In this document: positions 10,818 to 21,320 of the stretch, in pieces
How the letters are laid out: each line of letters starts with the position of its first letter
How positions within the stretch are numbered: the first letter of the stretch is position 1
Source: Phocoena phocoena
Taxonomy: Eukaryota; Chordata; Mammalia; Artiodactyla; Phocoenidae
Reading direction: 5' to 3'
DNA length: 64,000 nucleotides
NCBI RefSeq assembly: GCF_963924675.1
Contig: NC_089219.1
Coordinates: forward strand, 148,200,288 to 148,264,287
The notes under the pieces: generated by a model
Told to the model about the DNA's origin: nothing
Databases searched by the model: none
The model's input: only the letters and a program-made list of their open reading frames with translations
Position numbers and translations under genes: made by a program

Positions 10818-11303
10818 TGTTAACACAAGTTTGTGTGCCCGACGCATAGTGAGGCCAGACAAATGGAAACGTTGGCGTTTGGAGCCGAGAAAGGTTTATT
10901 GCAAGGCCATGCAAGGTGACGAGGTGGCTCATGCCCTAAAAAGCCTTGCGGCCCCCTGAAGGTTTACGGCAAAGCATTTTTAAAAGCCGGGTGACAGAGG
11001 GAGGTTCGCAGGGTACGTGATCGGATCGTGCACAATTCTCTGATTGGCTGATGATGAGGGAACCGGATGGTGTCACAGGGGTTAACATTATCAGTCCTTA
11101 GCCTCCAGGAGGCCTGGGGCTATGTGCTCATGGTCATCAAGTAGTTAACATCTTCCATTTGGTGAGGGGTTTTCATATCTGCAAAACAACGCAGGAAATT
11201 TGCATCAAATACTATTATCTAGGTATTTCAGAGAGGAGCTAAAGCAGAGGGTATGGGAGAAGGCCTGTCCTGGTAAGGCCCAATAGGGTCCTGCTCGGTT
11301 ACA
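10818..11303 (-). mobile_element. Solo ERV1-type LTR, antisense (pair member 1)
   Basis: On the minus strand it opens TGTAACCGAGCAGGACCCTA and ends CACAAACTTGTGTTAACA, giving TG...CA termini and 486 bp. It has a CAAT box (AGCCAATCAGAG), a TATA-like CTTTTTAAAAATG and a polyadenylation signal in TTGCAATAAACCTTTCTC. It is then followed by a U5 'GGCCTCACTATGCG'. Its last ~85 bp resemble the plus-strand LTR ending at 12157. No internal retroviral sequence adjoins it. Confidence 0.8.
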
Positions 11304-11419
11304 AGTGGGCCTGGGAATGGGGAGAAAAGGGCTGGAGTCATGTGTGGTACTGAAGCAGGGAACCAGGGTTTGCATAAGAGACACACATGGGACTTTGGGG
11401 AGTTGCTTGTGTCAGCTCA

Positions 11420-11640
11420 ATTCCTACCTTGAGATTCTGATTCAGTAGGTCTAGGGTGGAGCTCAGTGTAAGGTGCACATCTCCAGTTGGATCATAAGAA
11501 GACATTGTTTAATCTTTATTCAAATCCCAAGCCCACTTGAAACCGGGGAAGTGCTGACAGAATGAATGACAGAACCACATCAAGAATGGACAGGACCTGG
11601 TGGGTTGGTGTTTCTCAAAGTGTGGACCCTGTGAGGCCCT
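11420..11640. mobile_element. MER5-like hAT fragments
   Basis: Two pieces resemble MER5-type nonautonomous hAT elements: 'gattctgattcagtaggtct' with 'agggtggagctcag' near 11430-11465, and 'gtgtttctcaaagtgtgga' near 11610-11628. A related piece lies at 12172-12302, beyond the LTR, so the LTR may have split one of these elements. Confidence 0.5.
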
Positions 11641-12157
11641 CCTGGGTACAAATCCTTTCCATGTCCCCCATTTCTTGTTTGTAGGAAAAAGACATCAGCT
11701 TCCCAAACCTTCCCTGGGTACCAAAGGGCAGGTTCAAAGAGTTGCTAATCAGGGAAGTAAGGAAATCCAGAAACAAAGGAGGAGCAATCAAGAAATGATG
11801 GTATAGTGACTAAAGCAGGATCCTGGTTCCTCCTCAAGGAACATACATAACAATACCTTTGAATTCTTCTGCTGGAACTAAGGCCCCCACTCAGGTGGAA
11901 GAGGGCAACTTCAGGCTGAGCACAAGATTCCTGGAGCACCACTATTACCTCACCACCAACCAATCAGAAGAAAGTAACACGCCCTGTAGCCCTCACCCCA
12001 AACATTGCCTATTAAAAACTTCTCCCCGGTTTTTGAGCATGAGCCACCCATAATCCTTGCTTAGCCCTGCAATAAACTTTTCTCTACTCCAAACTCTGAC
12101 ATTTCAGTTTGTTTGGCCTCACTGTGCATGGGGCACATGAACTTGTGTTTGGCGACA
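11641..12157 (+). mobile_element. ERV1-type LTR, sense (pair member 2)
   Basis: The sequence contains CAAT ('aaccaatcagaag' near 11958), a TATA-like 'cctattaaaaacttc' near 12008, 'gagcatgagccaccc', and a polyadenylation signal in 'ccctgcaataaacttttctc' near 12067. It ends with 'ggcctcactgtgcatggggc' and 'acatgaacttgtgtttgg'. The U5 and CAAT blocks line up with the LTR at 10818-11303 read on its own strand. The 5' boundary is uncertain. No gag, pol or env sequence is attached. Confidence 0.7.
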
Positions 12158-12171
12158 GTCTGTGGACCACC

Positions 12172-12302
12172 TATAACAGAATCACTCCAGATCTAATGAA
12201 TTGAATCTCTAAGGGGTGGCAACCAGGAATCTGCCCTTTTGACAAACACACTAGGATGGTAGACACTTAAGTAGTACGTATTAAGATTTGAGAGCCACTC
12301 AA
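12172..12302. mobile_element. MER5-like nonautonomous hAT fragment
   Basis: The pieces 'cagaatcactccagatct', 'gaatctctaaggggtggc', 'aaccaggaatctgccctttt' and 'gatttgagagccactc' follow the MER5A order to its terminal inverted repeat. The 5' part may be the piece at 11611-11635. Confidence 0.6.
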
Positions 12303-15255
12303 GAAATCTTAGTCTCTAAGAACATAAGTACAGAAGCGCACCAAATTCATACAAGCAGTAAGGGTCAGAAGCAGGATACAAACCCAGATCTGGATGGCAG
12401 TGCTTGGGCAGGGACAACTAGATGAAGACAGAATCTAGCAACAGGCAAAATGGGCTCCATCACAAAACCCACAAAATGGGTCTAGGCAAGAACCTAACCT
12501 CAGAGGAGCTTTATCCTTAAGGACCAGCAAGGGTCCAGGAAAAACGGCTAATGCAGGAACCCAAAGGGCTGTCTCAGAGATCCAAGGTGTGGAACTAGTT
12601 CCTAGGAACAAGAAAATAGCTCAGACTGGGGAATCATGGTGAAAATTCATTCCAAAAGTAGGGATTAGTCTCTGATTAATACCTAAATCTGAAAAATGTT
12701 CCTAGCTGGGTAGAAAGCTCTGCTGTCTTATGTGATGTATAGTTATAAATGCTGATTGTCCAATATTAATTTGAAGGCCCCATGATTATGCCCATGGACA
12801 AAGGCTCCCACACAGAGCTCTAGTCTTTCTACTACCATCAACCCAATAATCCCGGAGAGATTCTCTTCTTTACATGCTGACTCTAGCATTGCCACTCAAC
12901 CCTCAAATCCTGGTCTTATTCCTATGATAAATATTTTCCTTTTTTTTTGGCTGTTCCACATCTTACCTCCTTTCTCCTATTTAGAGAATTATTGACCTAA
13001 AGTCTTACTAAAAAGAAGATCTTGAATCTGCTACAAAGGTCAGGTACTCAATTTCCAGTCTCCTTTAGTTAGAGTGGGACAAATGACATGGGCTCAGCCA
13101 ATCAGATGAGACCACCTGGACTTTATTTGGGAGCTAGTTTCTAAGAGTAGCAGATGGTAGGGCTGGTGTCCTGTGCCAGTGTTGTTAGGAGCATGGCCCT
13201 TAGTTCCTGTGTTCAGTGGTAGCTGTTGAAGACCCCTCACAGTGGTTCTGTGGATTGAATTTGGCTATGGGTCTTCCTGCATAGCTTCTCTCATTCCTGG
13301 AAGTTCTGCAAATGACCCAACATCCTTCCAATAAATTACTTTTCTACGCAGACCAATCAGAAGACATCCAATTTCAGATAGGAAAACAGAAACCACTCTA
13401 GGCCTTTCAACTGAGGGTATTTAATATCAGGAGCTAAATACGAGATAATGGAAAAGCAAAAAACCAAACAAGGAATGGTGAGTCAATCCAAAGATTAACA
13501 GCTGCAGGAAGCAGCTGCCCCTCCTAGGACTGGAGTTGCAGTTGCAGATATGTTTTCAGATCCCAGAGGCTAAGCTAACCAGTGCGAGCTTGAATCAGCC
13601 CGTCTGGTGGGAGGTGGAGCTAAGGAGATACGGCCAGAATCTGTATTCTTCTTCCAGATATGACCTGGCCTGAGGCAAAGCAAGACAGAAAAAATACCCT
13701 GACTTCTCCTTTCTCCCTTCCTCCAGGTGCCACTGGCCGAAGCTACCCAGAGGCCAGCCTCAAGGGAGCCTTGTCATTCCCTGCCATGGAGAACAGAGCA
13801 AAGGGAAGGTATGGAATGGATATGGGAGACAACACATAAGTGACAAGCCCACAGAGTTCATCTCTGTTGCTTTCAAATAAGAGTGCTGCTGATCAGATGC
13901 TAAAGGGAACATCTCTACGTGAAATACAAACATACATTTGAAATCAAAATCTACAGGGTGGGTATTTCTAACACTGAGTGATATCCCAGCTGGAAAACTA
14001 TGGGGACATAACGTCATCCCAGACTTATTTAGTACAGCTAGCACCCATGTCAGTTTATTTTACTGTTTCACACTCATAGGCTGTCTGCCTTTTCTCTTTT
14101 AGCTTGGAACCCTGGGGCAGTCAGTCTCCTTTGTGACCGGGTAACAGGAATAACCACCTCCCTTCTCAAATTTCCAAGCTTCCAGTCCTTTCTAGGTTTC
14201 TCTTAAGCTGCTTGGTCCTGAGGTTTTTGTCCCATTAACTGGTTGGAGTGCCATAGCTCATGAGAATAAATTAAGTCTGTAGCTCACCAGAGGATTGCTA
14301 GACACCTGGCAGAGGAGGGACCCAGGGTTGGGAGAGGCTCCAAACAGTTCTTTGTGATTTCACCCAGAACAGTCCCCAGCCCCACAGGGGAGATGGGAAA
14401 GACCTGCCCTCAGGTTGAAGAATCCATCTCTATAATTTAAGACATCAAGACTTCAGCTTCTAGAGTTCCTTTTTCTGGCTTTGCTCTAACCCTGAATCAA
14501 ATTAGAGACTGAGTTTTGTTTTTTTGTTTTTGTTTTTGTTTTCATCTCAGTACTTCTAGCGCTTAACATAGTCCAATATGAGTGTGGTGAAGAAAGATAA
14601 TGAATGAGTAAATAAGGGTATGAAAGAATAAATAACAGTAACTATGATAACGAAGGCATCAACTCCATTGTGTGGGCAAGTAAGATAAATGTCTTCTAAC
14701 TTACTGCCTTTTCTGTGGTTGTTCCTGGAGATGGACGTGTGTACTTTATGACATTTGCTGCTATGGAAAGGAAGAAGACGAGAAGCCTAGAAGCCCAGAA
14801 TCTTCAAAAATGCAGCAAATGCAAGGAGATGCCTCTTTTTCTTTACTTCACCAAACATGCTCAGTGGCCAAAGGTGGAGCTGTGTTGACTTGAGCCTGCC
14901 TTTCTGCCTTTGACCTACATCTCCCCATTCGCAGGCCAAGTCAGGCTGCTGTGGGGCAGTTTCCTTGGGGAGATATATGCAAGCTTATGGCTCTCTCTTT
15001 TAAAGTGGGGATTTCTATGATGAGGAAGGAATGGGGACTGTTATCCTGAAAGCCAAACTCAATTAATTTTCAATATGGCAAAAGAAAACAAAAGCAAGGG
15101 GAGACCCTAGTTCATAAATTCTGCCTGTTCTATATGACTTTCCATTATGAGTGATTGTTTGATGACAGAAGTTTTTAGAGCCCCAGCACTGGAAATGGTT
15201 AGGGCTCTATTGACTGGCTTCCTCTGCCTCCACCTTCTTCTCCTTGAAAGCCTGC
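12303..15255. other. Largely unclassified DNA, about 3 kb
   Basis: No gene is supportable. The block at about 13060-13350, with 'gggctcagccaatcagatg' and 'caataaattacttttc', has the flavour of an old LTR but I cannot name it. A T/TG-rich low-complexity tract lies at 14515-14541. A weak L2-like ending ('gaatgagtaaataag') lies near 14600. The remaining sequence shows no repeat consensus, and its open frames are 94 codons or shorter. Confidence 0.4.
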
Positions 15256-15257
15256 AC

Positions 15258-15292
15258 TAGTACACACACACGCACACACACATATGTACACC
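15258..15292. repeat. (CA)n microsatellite, imperfect
   Basis: Alternating AC dinucleotides with single interruptions ('tacacacacacgcacacaca', then 'catatgtacac'). Confidence 0.85.
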
Positions 15293-15920
15293 CACCAGTG
15301 TTCCCCTGTCAGCCCTGACATTGCCTTCTTGCTGTTAATTTATGCTTCTTCTTGCCTGTTGTCTGTTTTGGCTGATGCTAAAGTGACTATCTCTCTTTGG
15401 AGATCTTGGGAAACTCCAGGAAATTGGAAAAGATCAGGATATGGGGTCTGAAAAATTACAAGGGCTAGCATCTGGTTGGATGAATAATAGGTACAGAGGG
15501 ATGCCTAGCAGCTTGCCAGAGACCAGGAACATATGCTCTTTTCAGGGAAATGTCATCACATATCACATATCCTGGGTGGCCCATTTTCTTCTCATTAGGA
15601 AGATATTTCTGACCATTACCCAGGTTCTCAACTTTTAAAATTGGAAGTCCCTGGAGCCAGAGTCATAGGAATGGGTAATAACGTGAAAGCCACTAGGGTT
15701 TCCCAGGAGCTCATCTAGCTGACCCTCTCTTACTGGGGTCCTCTATTAACCCCAAAGAGAATGCTTGGGTCACTTTCGATGGTGCACTTCGGGCTCCATT
15801 AACAGCTTTAGTGCTGCCCACTGGACCTCTAGTTAGAGAGAAGGTGTATATTTGGGGGTAATTCTTTGAACACAGAAATGTTCCTCTGTTTCTCACACTT
15901 TGTGTGCAGTTCTGTATGTG
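15293..15920. other. No recognisable feature
   Basis: No repeat or gene identified. It contains only short frames without domains. Confidence 0.4.
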
Positions 15921-16058
15921 TTCCTTTCCTTCACTAGCACCTTTATATTTCTCTTTCTCTTCCTTTCCAAATTCATCTCTTTTTCTCTCTGGTTCTGTCT
16001 CCTCCTGCTTCTCTGTTTCATTCTCTTTCTTTGCTTCCTCACTCCTCTACTTTCTCCA

Positions 16059-16262
16059 CCTCTCCCCTCTCCTCCCCCTTCCTCCTCCCTCCCCTCTTCC
16101 TCTTCCTCTTCCCCTTCCTTCTCTTCTTCCTCTCCTTCCTCTTCCTCCTCCTCCTCCCCCTCCTTCCTCTTCTTCTCCTCCTTCTCCTCCCCCTCCTTCC
16201 TCTTCTTCTTCTCCTCCTCCTCCTCCTCCTCCTCCTCCTCCTCCTTCTTCTCTCTCTCTCTC
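16059..16262. repeat. 204-nt uninterrupted polypyrimidine tract (CCT/CTT-rich)
   Basis: Every base from 16059 to 16262 on the plus strand is C or T. The tract includes a nearly pure CTC run at about 16211-16245, a CT run at 16251-16262, and a ~33-bp internal duplication starting near 16156 and 16188. Flanking DNA from 15925 to 16320 is also pyrimidine-rich. Open frames of 102-142 codons on both strands here encode only Ser/Pro/Leu/Phe or Glu/Lys runs and are artefacts. Confidence 0.97.
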
Positions 16263-16318
16263 ATTTTCTCTCTTCCATTTGCTCAGTCTTTCTTCTCCAC
16301 TTGGCTCTCCTTTCCTTA

Positions 16319-16777
16319 TTGAACTGGGTTGAATACTGATGGCCTCTGCGCCAAATTCATGTCCTATCTAGAACCTCATAATGTGAACTTATTTGGAAAT
16401 AAGGTTGTTATGGATGAAATTAGTTAAGTTACAATGAGACCATACAAGAGTAGGGTGGGCCCTTGATCCCATATGATGCTGTCCTGATAAGGAGAGGAGA
16501 GACTCAGAAACAGACAAGCCCAGGAAGAACTCATGTGAGGATGGAGGCAGACATAGAGAGGATGCATCTCTAAGCCAAGGAAAGCCAAGGATTGCTGGCA
16601 ATAGTCAGAAACCAGGGAGAGGCAAGGAAAGGTTCTTCCCTAGAGCCTTCAAATACAGCATGGCCCTGCCGACAACCTGACTTTGGATTTCTAGCCTCCA
16701 GAACTGTGGAAGAATATTTTATTTTAAGCCACCCAGTTTGTAGTAATTTGTTATATCAGCTCCAGGAAACTAATACA
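16319..16777 (+). mobile_element. MLT1 LTR (ERVL-MaLR), sense
   Basis: The LTR runs in consensus order: 'gaactgggttgaatactgat', 'ccaaattcatgtcctatct', 'tatttggaaataaggttgtt', 'agggtgggcccttgatccca', 'agcctccagaactgtggaag', 'ttttaagccacccagtttgt' and the 3' end 'ggaaactaatac'. The usual polyadenylation hexamer is mutated (ATATTTTATTTT). No internal sequence is attached. Confidence 0.92.
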
Positions 16778-17039
16778 TTTAGAACTAGATTCCAGCATCC
16801 TTCTTTTCCCCACTCACAGCTCATTTTTTTTCAGATCTAAACCATTAACCTCATCAGTTGTATTCCTGGCATCAGGTATCAGCTGGATCTTTCTCTTTGA
16901 GGGCAAAGCTCACATGTGCTGGACTCACAGCTCAATGGCTGTGTGGGCTGCTTCTCTGCTCAGAAGTGTCAGGGTTTGTAAATATTTCATACTCCTTTGA
17001 CCTGATCTACCCATGTGACTACGCCTTCTTCAAAAAGAC

Positions 17040-17145
17040 AGAAAGACTCAAGAATCTGGGGTTTAAATTTCCATGTGGCCTTGGGCAAGTCTCTTAACCT
17101 CTCTGTGCTCCAATGTCTTCATCAATAAAGTAAGGAAACCACTTT
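17040..17145 (+). mobile_element. MIR SINE fragment
   Basis: The core block 'tggccttgggcaagtctctt' with 'aacctctctgtgctccaatg' and 'tcttcatcaataaagtaagg' is the central and 3' part of MIR. It is the most recognisable MIR core in this region. Confidence 0.85.
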
Positions 17146-17249
17146 GGTCTTGCCTGCCTCCAGAGAATTTTGTTAATGGGAAAGAACCTTCAATAGTACA
17201 GCATAGAATACTGTGAACATTTTATAGCCCTTTATTATCCAGACTTAGG

Positions 17250-17505
17250 AAGCTGGGATGAAATAAAATATTTATTGAACACCCAGGATGTGATAGGGAT
17301 TTTTAAAAATATTATTACATCAAATCTTCAAAGTAACCCACCAGATGGTCGATTCCCATTTTTAAGTGAGGAAAAAACTGACTTAAAGAGTAGTGAAGAA
17401 ATGTCACTTGCAAAAGAAATGGTGAAGTTCTTAATTAAACCCAGATTTTCTGATGTCCAATACAGAGGTTATCCTATCACATTACACTGTGACCTTCTTA
17501 TGTAT
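17250..17505 (-). mobile_element. MIR SINE, antisense
   Basis: Antisense order is visible: 'aaatatttattgaacaccca', 'ttattacatcaaatcttcaa', 'gattcccatttttaagtgag', 'gaaaaaactgacttaaagag' and 'taaacccagattttctgatg'. The 81-codon frame through it is incidental. Confidence 0.7.
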
Positions 17506-17899
17506 CGATTTACTTTTTAATGACATATTTCCTTGCCACCTTGAAGTATTTCTCTGACTTCTCAGGAGAAGATACTAACCCAATAGAATCTGGTCCCTTT
17601 GGTAAGGTGAGGTGTCATGTTCAAGTATGAATTTTAACAATATGCCCAGAAACCATAGAGGAAACATTTTGGTGGAATAATTGATGAGAACAGATAGGAG
17701 TCCACAAGGAGGTGAAGGATTTGGGGTGTTTGTAATATTGAAGTTTAAGCAAAATTTTGGAGGGGATACAGGAAAGACTGCATCCAGAAAGAAGGAGGGT
17801 CAAATTCAAGAGTCACAGCGGGCTAGAGAATGTGCAAATCTGAACCCACACTCTGTAGTGGGGGCAGTTTGGAGATGGAGAATTTTGTCTGCATAGTGT

Positions 17900-17901
17900 G
17901 G

Positions 17902-17947
<46 letters not shown>

Positions 17948-18018
17948 CAGAGATGGAGAGACAGAGAGAGACAGGGAGACAGAGAGACAGAGAGAGACAG
18001 AGACAGAGAGACAGAGAA
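17900..18018. repeat. Compound (GT)n-(GA)n-(GACA)n microsatellite
   Basis: About 24 bp of alternating GT (17901-17924) switches directly to about 24 bp of alternating GA (to 17947). Interrupted GAGA/GACA repeats follow as far as 18018. The purine-rich half is on the plus strand. Confidence 0.95.
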
Positions 18019-18239
18019 TTTCTTTTATTTCTTAGGCACCTTTGATTTCTCTACTCTCTACACAACTTCCTGTTTGCTGAGTCTTTCCTTTTCTTCCAGA
18101 GCCGTGGAAAAGCCAGCTCCTTCTTTAGGTGTTTACCTGACAACTGCTTCACTGCTGAGGGAGCAGACCCTTTTTCTTCTCTTCTTGTAGCTTTTCTTCC
18201 CTTCTTTAAGTACCAATCTTTCCACCCTGAGTGCTATTA

Positions 18240-18450
18240 GGGTGAAGAAAAGCTCATAAAAAAGAAAATCAATCATTGGATAATTACAGCCCATAATTTG
18301 TTTATCTTTAAGAAGCCCATACTGGAGAAGCATTAGTCACTCCGAGGATCCTGGCATAGGCAGATGCATCATTTATACTGAGTATATTACCTGCTGTGAT
18401 ATTTATGATGAAATGAGTTTGCCAGCCATCACCTATCAGGTCATAAACAT
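18240..18450. other. Candidate conserved noncoding element
   Basis: Repeat-free AT-rich DNA with 'caatcattggataattacag', 'cataatttgtttatctttaa' and 'atatttatgatgaaatgagt'. Homeodomain/POU-like cores occur without any known transposon landmark. The regulatory role is inference only. Confidence 0.25.
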
Positions 18451-18619
18451 CTAACTCAGGCTTGAAAAATGGGTTTTATTATGGTCTTGTTGTAAGATCG
18501 GGGCAGACGGGCAATACGTGACTTTCCCACTTCTGCTCCCAGGAACAGGGTGTGCAGGGTTGTGTCCCAGGGTGGGGAGCTGCATTCCTTTGCCTCATTT
18601 ACACCCCCGCCTGCTCCTC

Positions 18620-18725
18620 AGTCCAGTGAGATCACAGGTTCTTAAGTACAGAGTCCATATCTTATTCATCTTTGTGTCTGCTGTGTCTGGTACATGGTTG
18701 TTTGTCAACAAATCAATAAAATGGA
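18620..18725 (+). mobile_element. L2 LINE 3' end fragment
   Basis: The segment 'gagtccatatcttattcatc', 'tttgtgtctgctgtgtctgg' and 'tacatggttgtttgtcaaca' with 'aatcaataaaatgg' follows the L2 3' terminal region. Confidence 0.6.
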
Positions 18726-18814
18726 ATAAGATGAACTGATTCACGTATGAGGATGTTCTAGGATCATGATTTCATGAATTCCTGGGGAAAAACAGAAGAA
18801 ACACTTAGCATCAC

Positions 18815-18960
18815 TCAAGCTCCTTTATTTGCTCATTCACTTATTCAATCAGGCAACTCTTATCTAGAGCTATTGCGTGCAGGGCGCTCCCACCGTCAAG
18901 GAGCTTATGGTCTAGTACTGAAGGTAAGAGAGAAAGAAATGGTACAAAGAAGACAATAGA
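18815..18960 (-). mobile_element. L2 LINE fragment, antisense
   Basis: Plus-strand order is 'ttgctcattcacttattcaa', 'gagctattgcgtgcagggcg', 'tcaaggagcttatggtctag', then 'acaaagaagacaatag'. This is the antisense L2 3' region. Confidence 0.65.
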
Positions 18961-19455
18961 GCCATAAAAAGGCTGTGCGTGTGCTGAGGATGAAAAGATC
19001 GCTTCTAGCTGGAGGAGTAGGTGGGAGTGGGTGTTTGAATAAGATTAGAATGGATGGTGTGTGTGTGTTTTGTTTGCAAGTAAAATAAATCAAAGCTAAT
19101 CTAGCTTTACATGTTCACAGGGAGTCGACTGTGGTATCTCACAGAATCTAAGGAAGAACTCAACAAATAAGTCTTGGCAGGGTGGAAGCAGAGATACCCA
19201 GGCCCCTCAGTAGAGGAAGGTGTGGTCCTTCTCTTGAGAGTCCCACTGTCAGTATGATTCAGTGCCAATGCTTCTTTGTCTTTCTGGTCCAAACTTGAAC
19301 TTCTGGGAGATATGATATGATTAACTCAACTGAGTGTCAGGAGTTCAGCCCCTAAGCTCATTAGCTCTGGCCAGAGGAACTATCCCCAGAAACATGGCTG
19401 CTAAGACCCGCTTTGGGCAGTGGAAGCAGTTCCCAGGCCCTTTGGTGCCCTGTGA
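18961..19455. other. No recognisable feature
   Basis: A short GT-rich run lies at about 19057-19070. Otherwise I see no repeat family or gene. Confidence 0.4.
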
Positions 19456-19615
19456 CAACACTGAGAATCCACTCTGCCCAAGAGCACCCTACCTCTCCAG
19501 GCTGAGGTTTTTCAGGCCTATTCCTTTATGAGGGTAGAAGGAAGCAGGGAGTTCTTGTCAGTGCACTGAGAACTCTTCCAAAATGTTGGAACTCCACTTT
19601 GGATCTATAGATAGG
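19456..19615. repeat. Local direct duplication, copy A (~160 bp)
   Basis: This block matches 21321-21394 plus 22095-22199 base for base over long stretches, for example 'ccaagagcac', 'ccaggctgagg', 'gggagttct', 'gagaactc', 'gttggaactcca' and 'ttggatctatagat'. By eye it is about 80% identical. The partner copy is split by a LINE-1. I do not recognise the unit as a known repeat. Confidence 0.85.
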
Positions 19616-19799
19616 ACTTGACAGAAGGGGTTCCTACAGATGGATAAGATTTGGAAGTGTATGAACATGGTCATGAAGGACATTTGAGGTGTGGGAAGTA
19701 CAGGGCTAAAGCATCCCCACTAGGACTTTGACCTTGGTTCCCATCTGTCCTCCCAGCCTCAGCTATGGTCATTCATTCCTTCTGCTTCCTGTCCAGATA

Positions 19800-20000
19800 A
19801 GCTTGTGTATGATTGTGTGTGAGTGTGTGTGTGTGTGCACCTCTGAACACGTATGAGTGCAAGTATAAGCAAGTGTGACTCTGGTTATGTATGAGTGTGT
19901 GAATGTACGCATATCAGCAGGTGTGCGAACACGTCTGAGCGTGTGCGTGTGCCTGCGTGAGTTCAAGTGTGTGTGTATGTGTGAGTGTGTTTATGTGTGT
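19800..20000. repeat. Diverged (GT)n / TGTGAG low-complexity region
   Basis: GT-rich repeats with many interruptions. The longest pure run is near 19820-19838, with a second cluster at 19967-20000. It is an aged microsatellite. Confidence 0.8.
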
Positions 20001-21320
20001 GCTCCTCTGGATTCTGCTTTGAGTGGGACAGTGGGGTGAGAATATCACAGTCAACAGCCAATCTGAACCTTCTCATGCCAAATGGGCTTTTTTTTTAGCA
20101 TAGCTTTTACAGGCTATTACGTGAGATGATTTTCTTGTCCTCCACCTGAGAGCATTACTAAAATTACCAAGTGCTCTCTTTTGTTAACCTGTCTTCTCTA
20201 TGGGCCATCCCTGTCAGTGGAGTAGAGCAGGGAAGAAAAATACCTATTCTGCATCGCAACAATTTCATCCTGTCCAAATCCAGTCATTTATTTCCTGGAG
20301 TGTAAGTTCATTTCATCCTCTTAAACTTTCTCTCTAGGGTTCTGTTTATCGTAATCCCTAGGCTGACTATAGCCATCTCCCTCTCTCTTCCTAGCCACCT
20401 CTTTTCCAGGCAAAATTCTTCTGCTTCTGTCTGCTCCTCTGTGCTCCCTTTCCAGGCTCTCAAAGGCCTGGACTGCTCCACCGTAGGTGCTTTCTGTTTC
20501 TCCACTTTCTTTTGGCTCATTCCTTCTTATGCCCACTGATGCCCCATGTTTTTCCAAACAGCTTAAGAAAGTGGACTTTGTTTTCTTCTCTCCATTGGCA
20601 ATCAAAAAGAGACGTCTGCTTCTCCAGGGGGTGGTCTACGTCTCTTGGTAGAGAAGTTATTTGCAAAGGCCAGTGGGATGGGAGAGCAGGCATGTGCAGT
20701 TGAAAAAAATAAATCCCAGATGCCCTTCCTGGAATGAAGAGCGGACCCTGCCAAGGTGGCACCAGGAGATACTGCTGCACATGTATCTCACTGGATTTCT
20801 CTTGATGCCGGAAATATTTGTCGCTTGAGCAAACACTCATGCTCCCTGGAACTCCCATTGTTATGATATCAGAGAGAGAATAGGAGTCTTGCTTACCTCT
20901 CTAAACCTTTTATGAAAGGGCCCACCTGGCTGGCCCCGCTGCTTTGTTTCCCACTGGAGAAAGCCGATTCCATGCATATCAAGGCTGAATCCCAGCAACA
21001 CAGGTCCTGATTTTTTTATCAACTGCAGTTCATTTGTAAATGATTAACCTTTCAGGAGCCAGGGTTTGCTTAGGGCCCTCCAGTCCACCTTGAGCATCAA
21101 TGTTGTGCTTGGGAGTTTGTGGGGGAGGACAGAGCAGAGAGCAGGAGTTGGGAAAGGAGGATGGAACGTCTGTTGATTGGGGGGTAGAATTTGTCCCTTG
21201 ACCTGCTGGGGAGGGGAATCAGACCCAGCATCAGCAGAAGTCCAGCCCAGCCTTTTGCCCACCGAGGGACGAGGAGATCTGGCTATGGAAGAGTCCACAT
21301 GGGAGCAAAAGTCCCTCAGT
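20001..21320. other. No recognisable feature
   Basis: I see no known repeat and no gene. The 113-codon minus-strand frame (20517-20858) overlaps shorter plus-strand frames and has no domain. Confidence 0.4.

Noticed and set aside
15893..16339. Open frames of 102-142 codons on both strands
   Set aside because: They are translations of the polypyrimidine tract and encode only low-complexity Ser/Pro/Leu or Glu/Lys runs.
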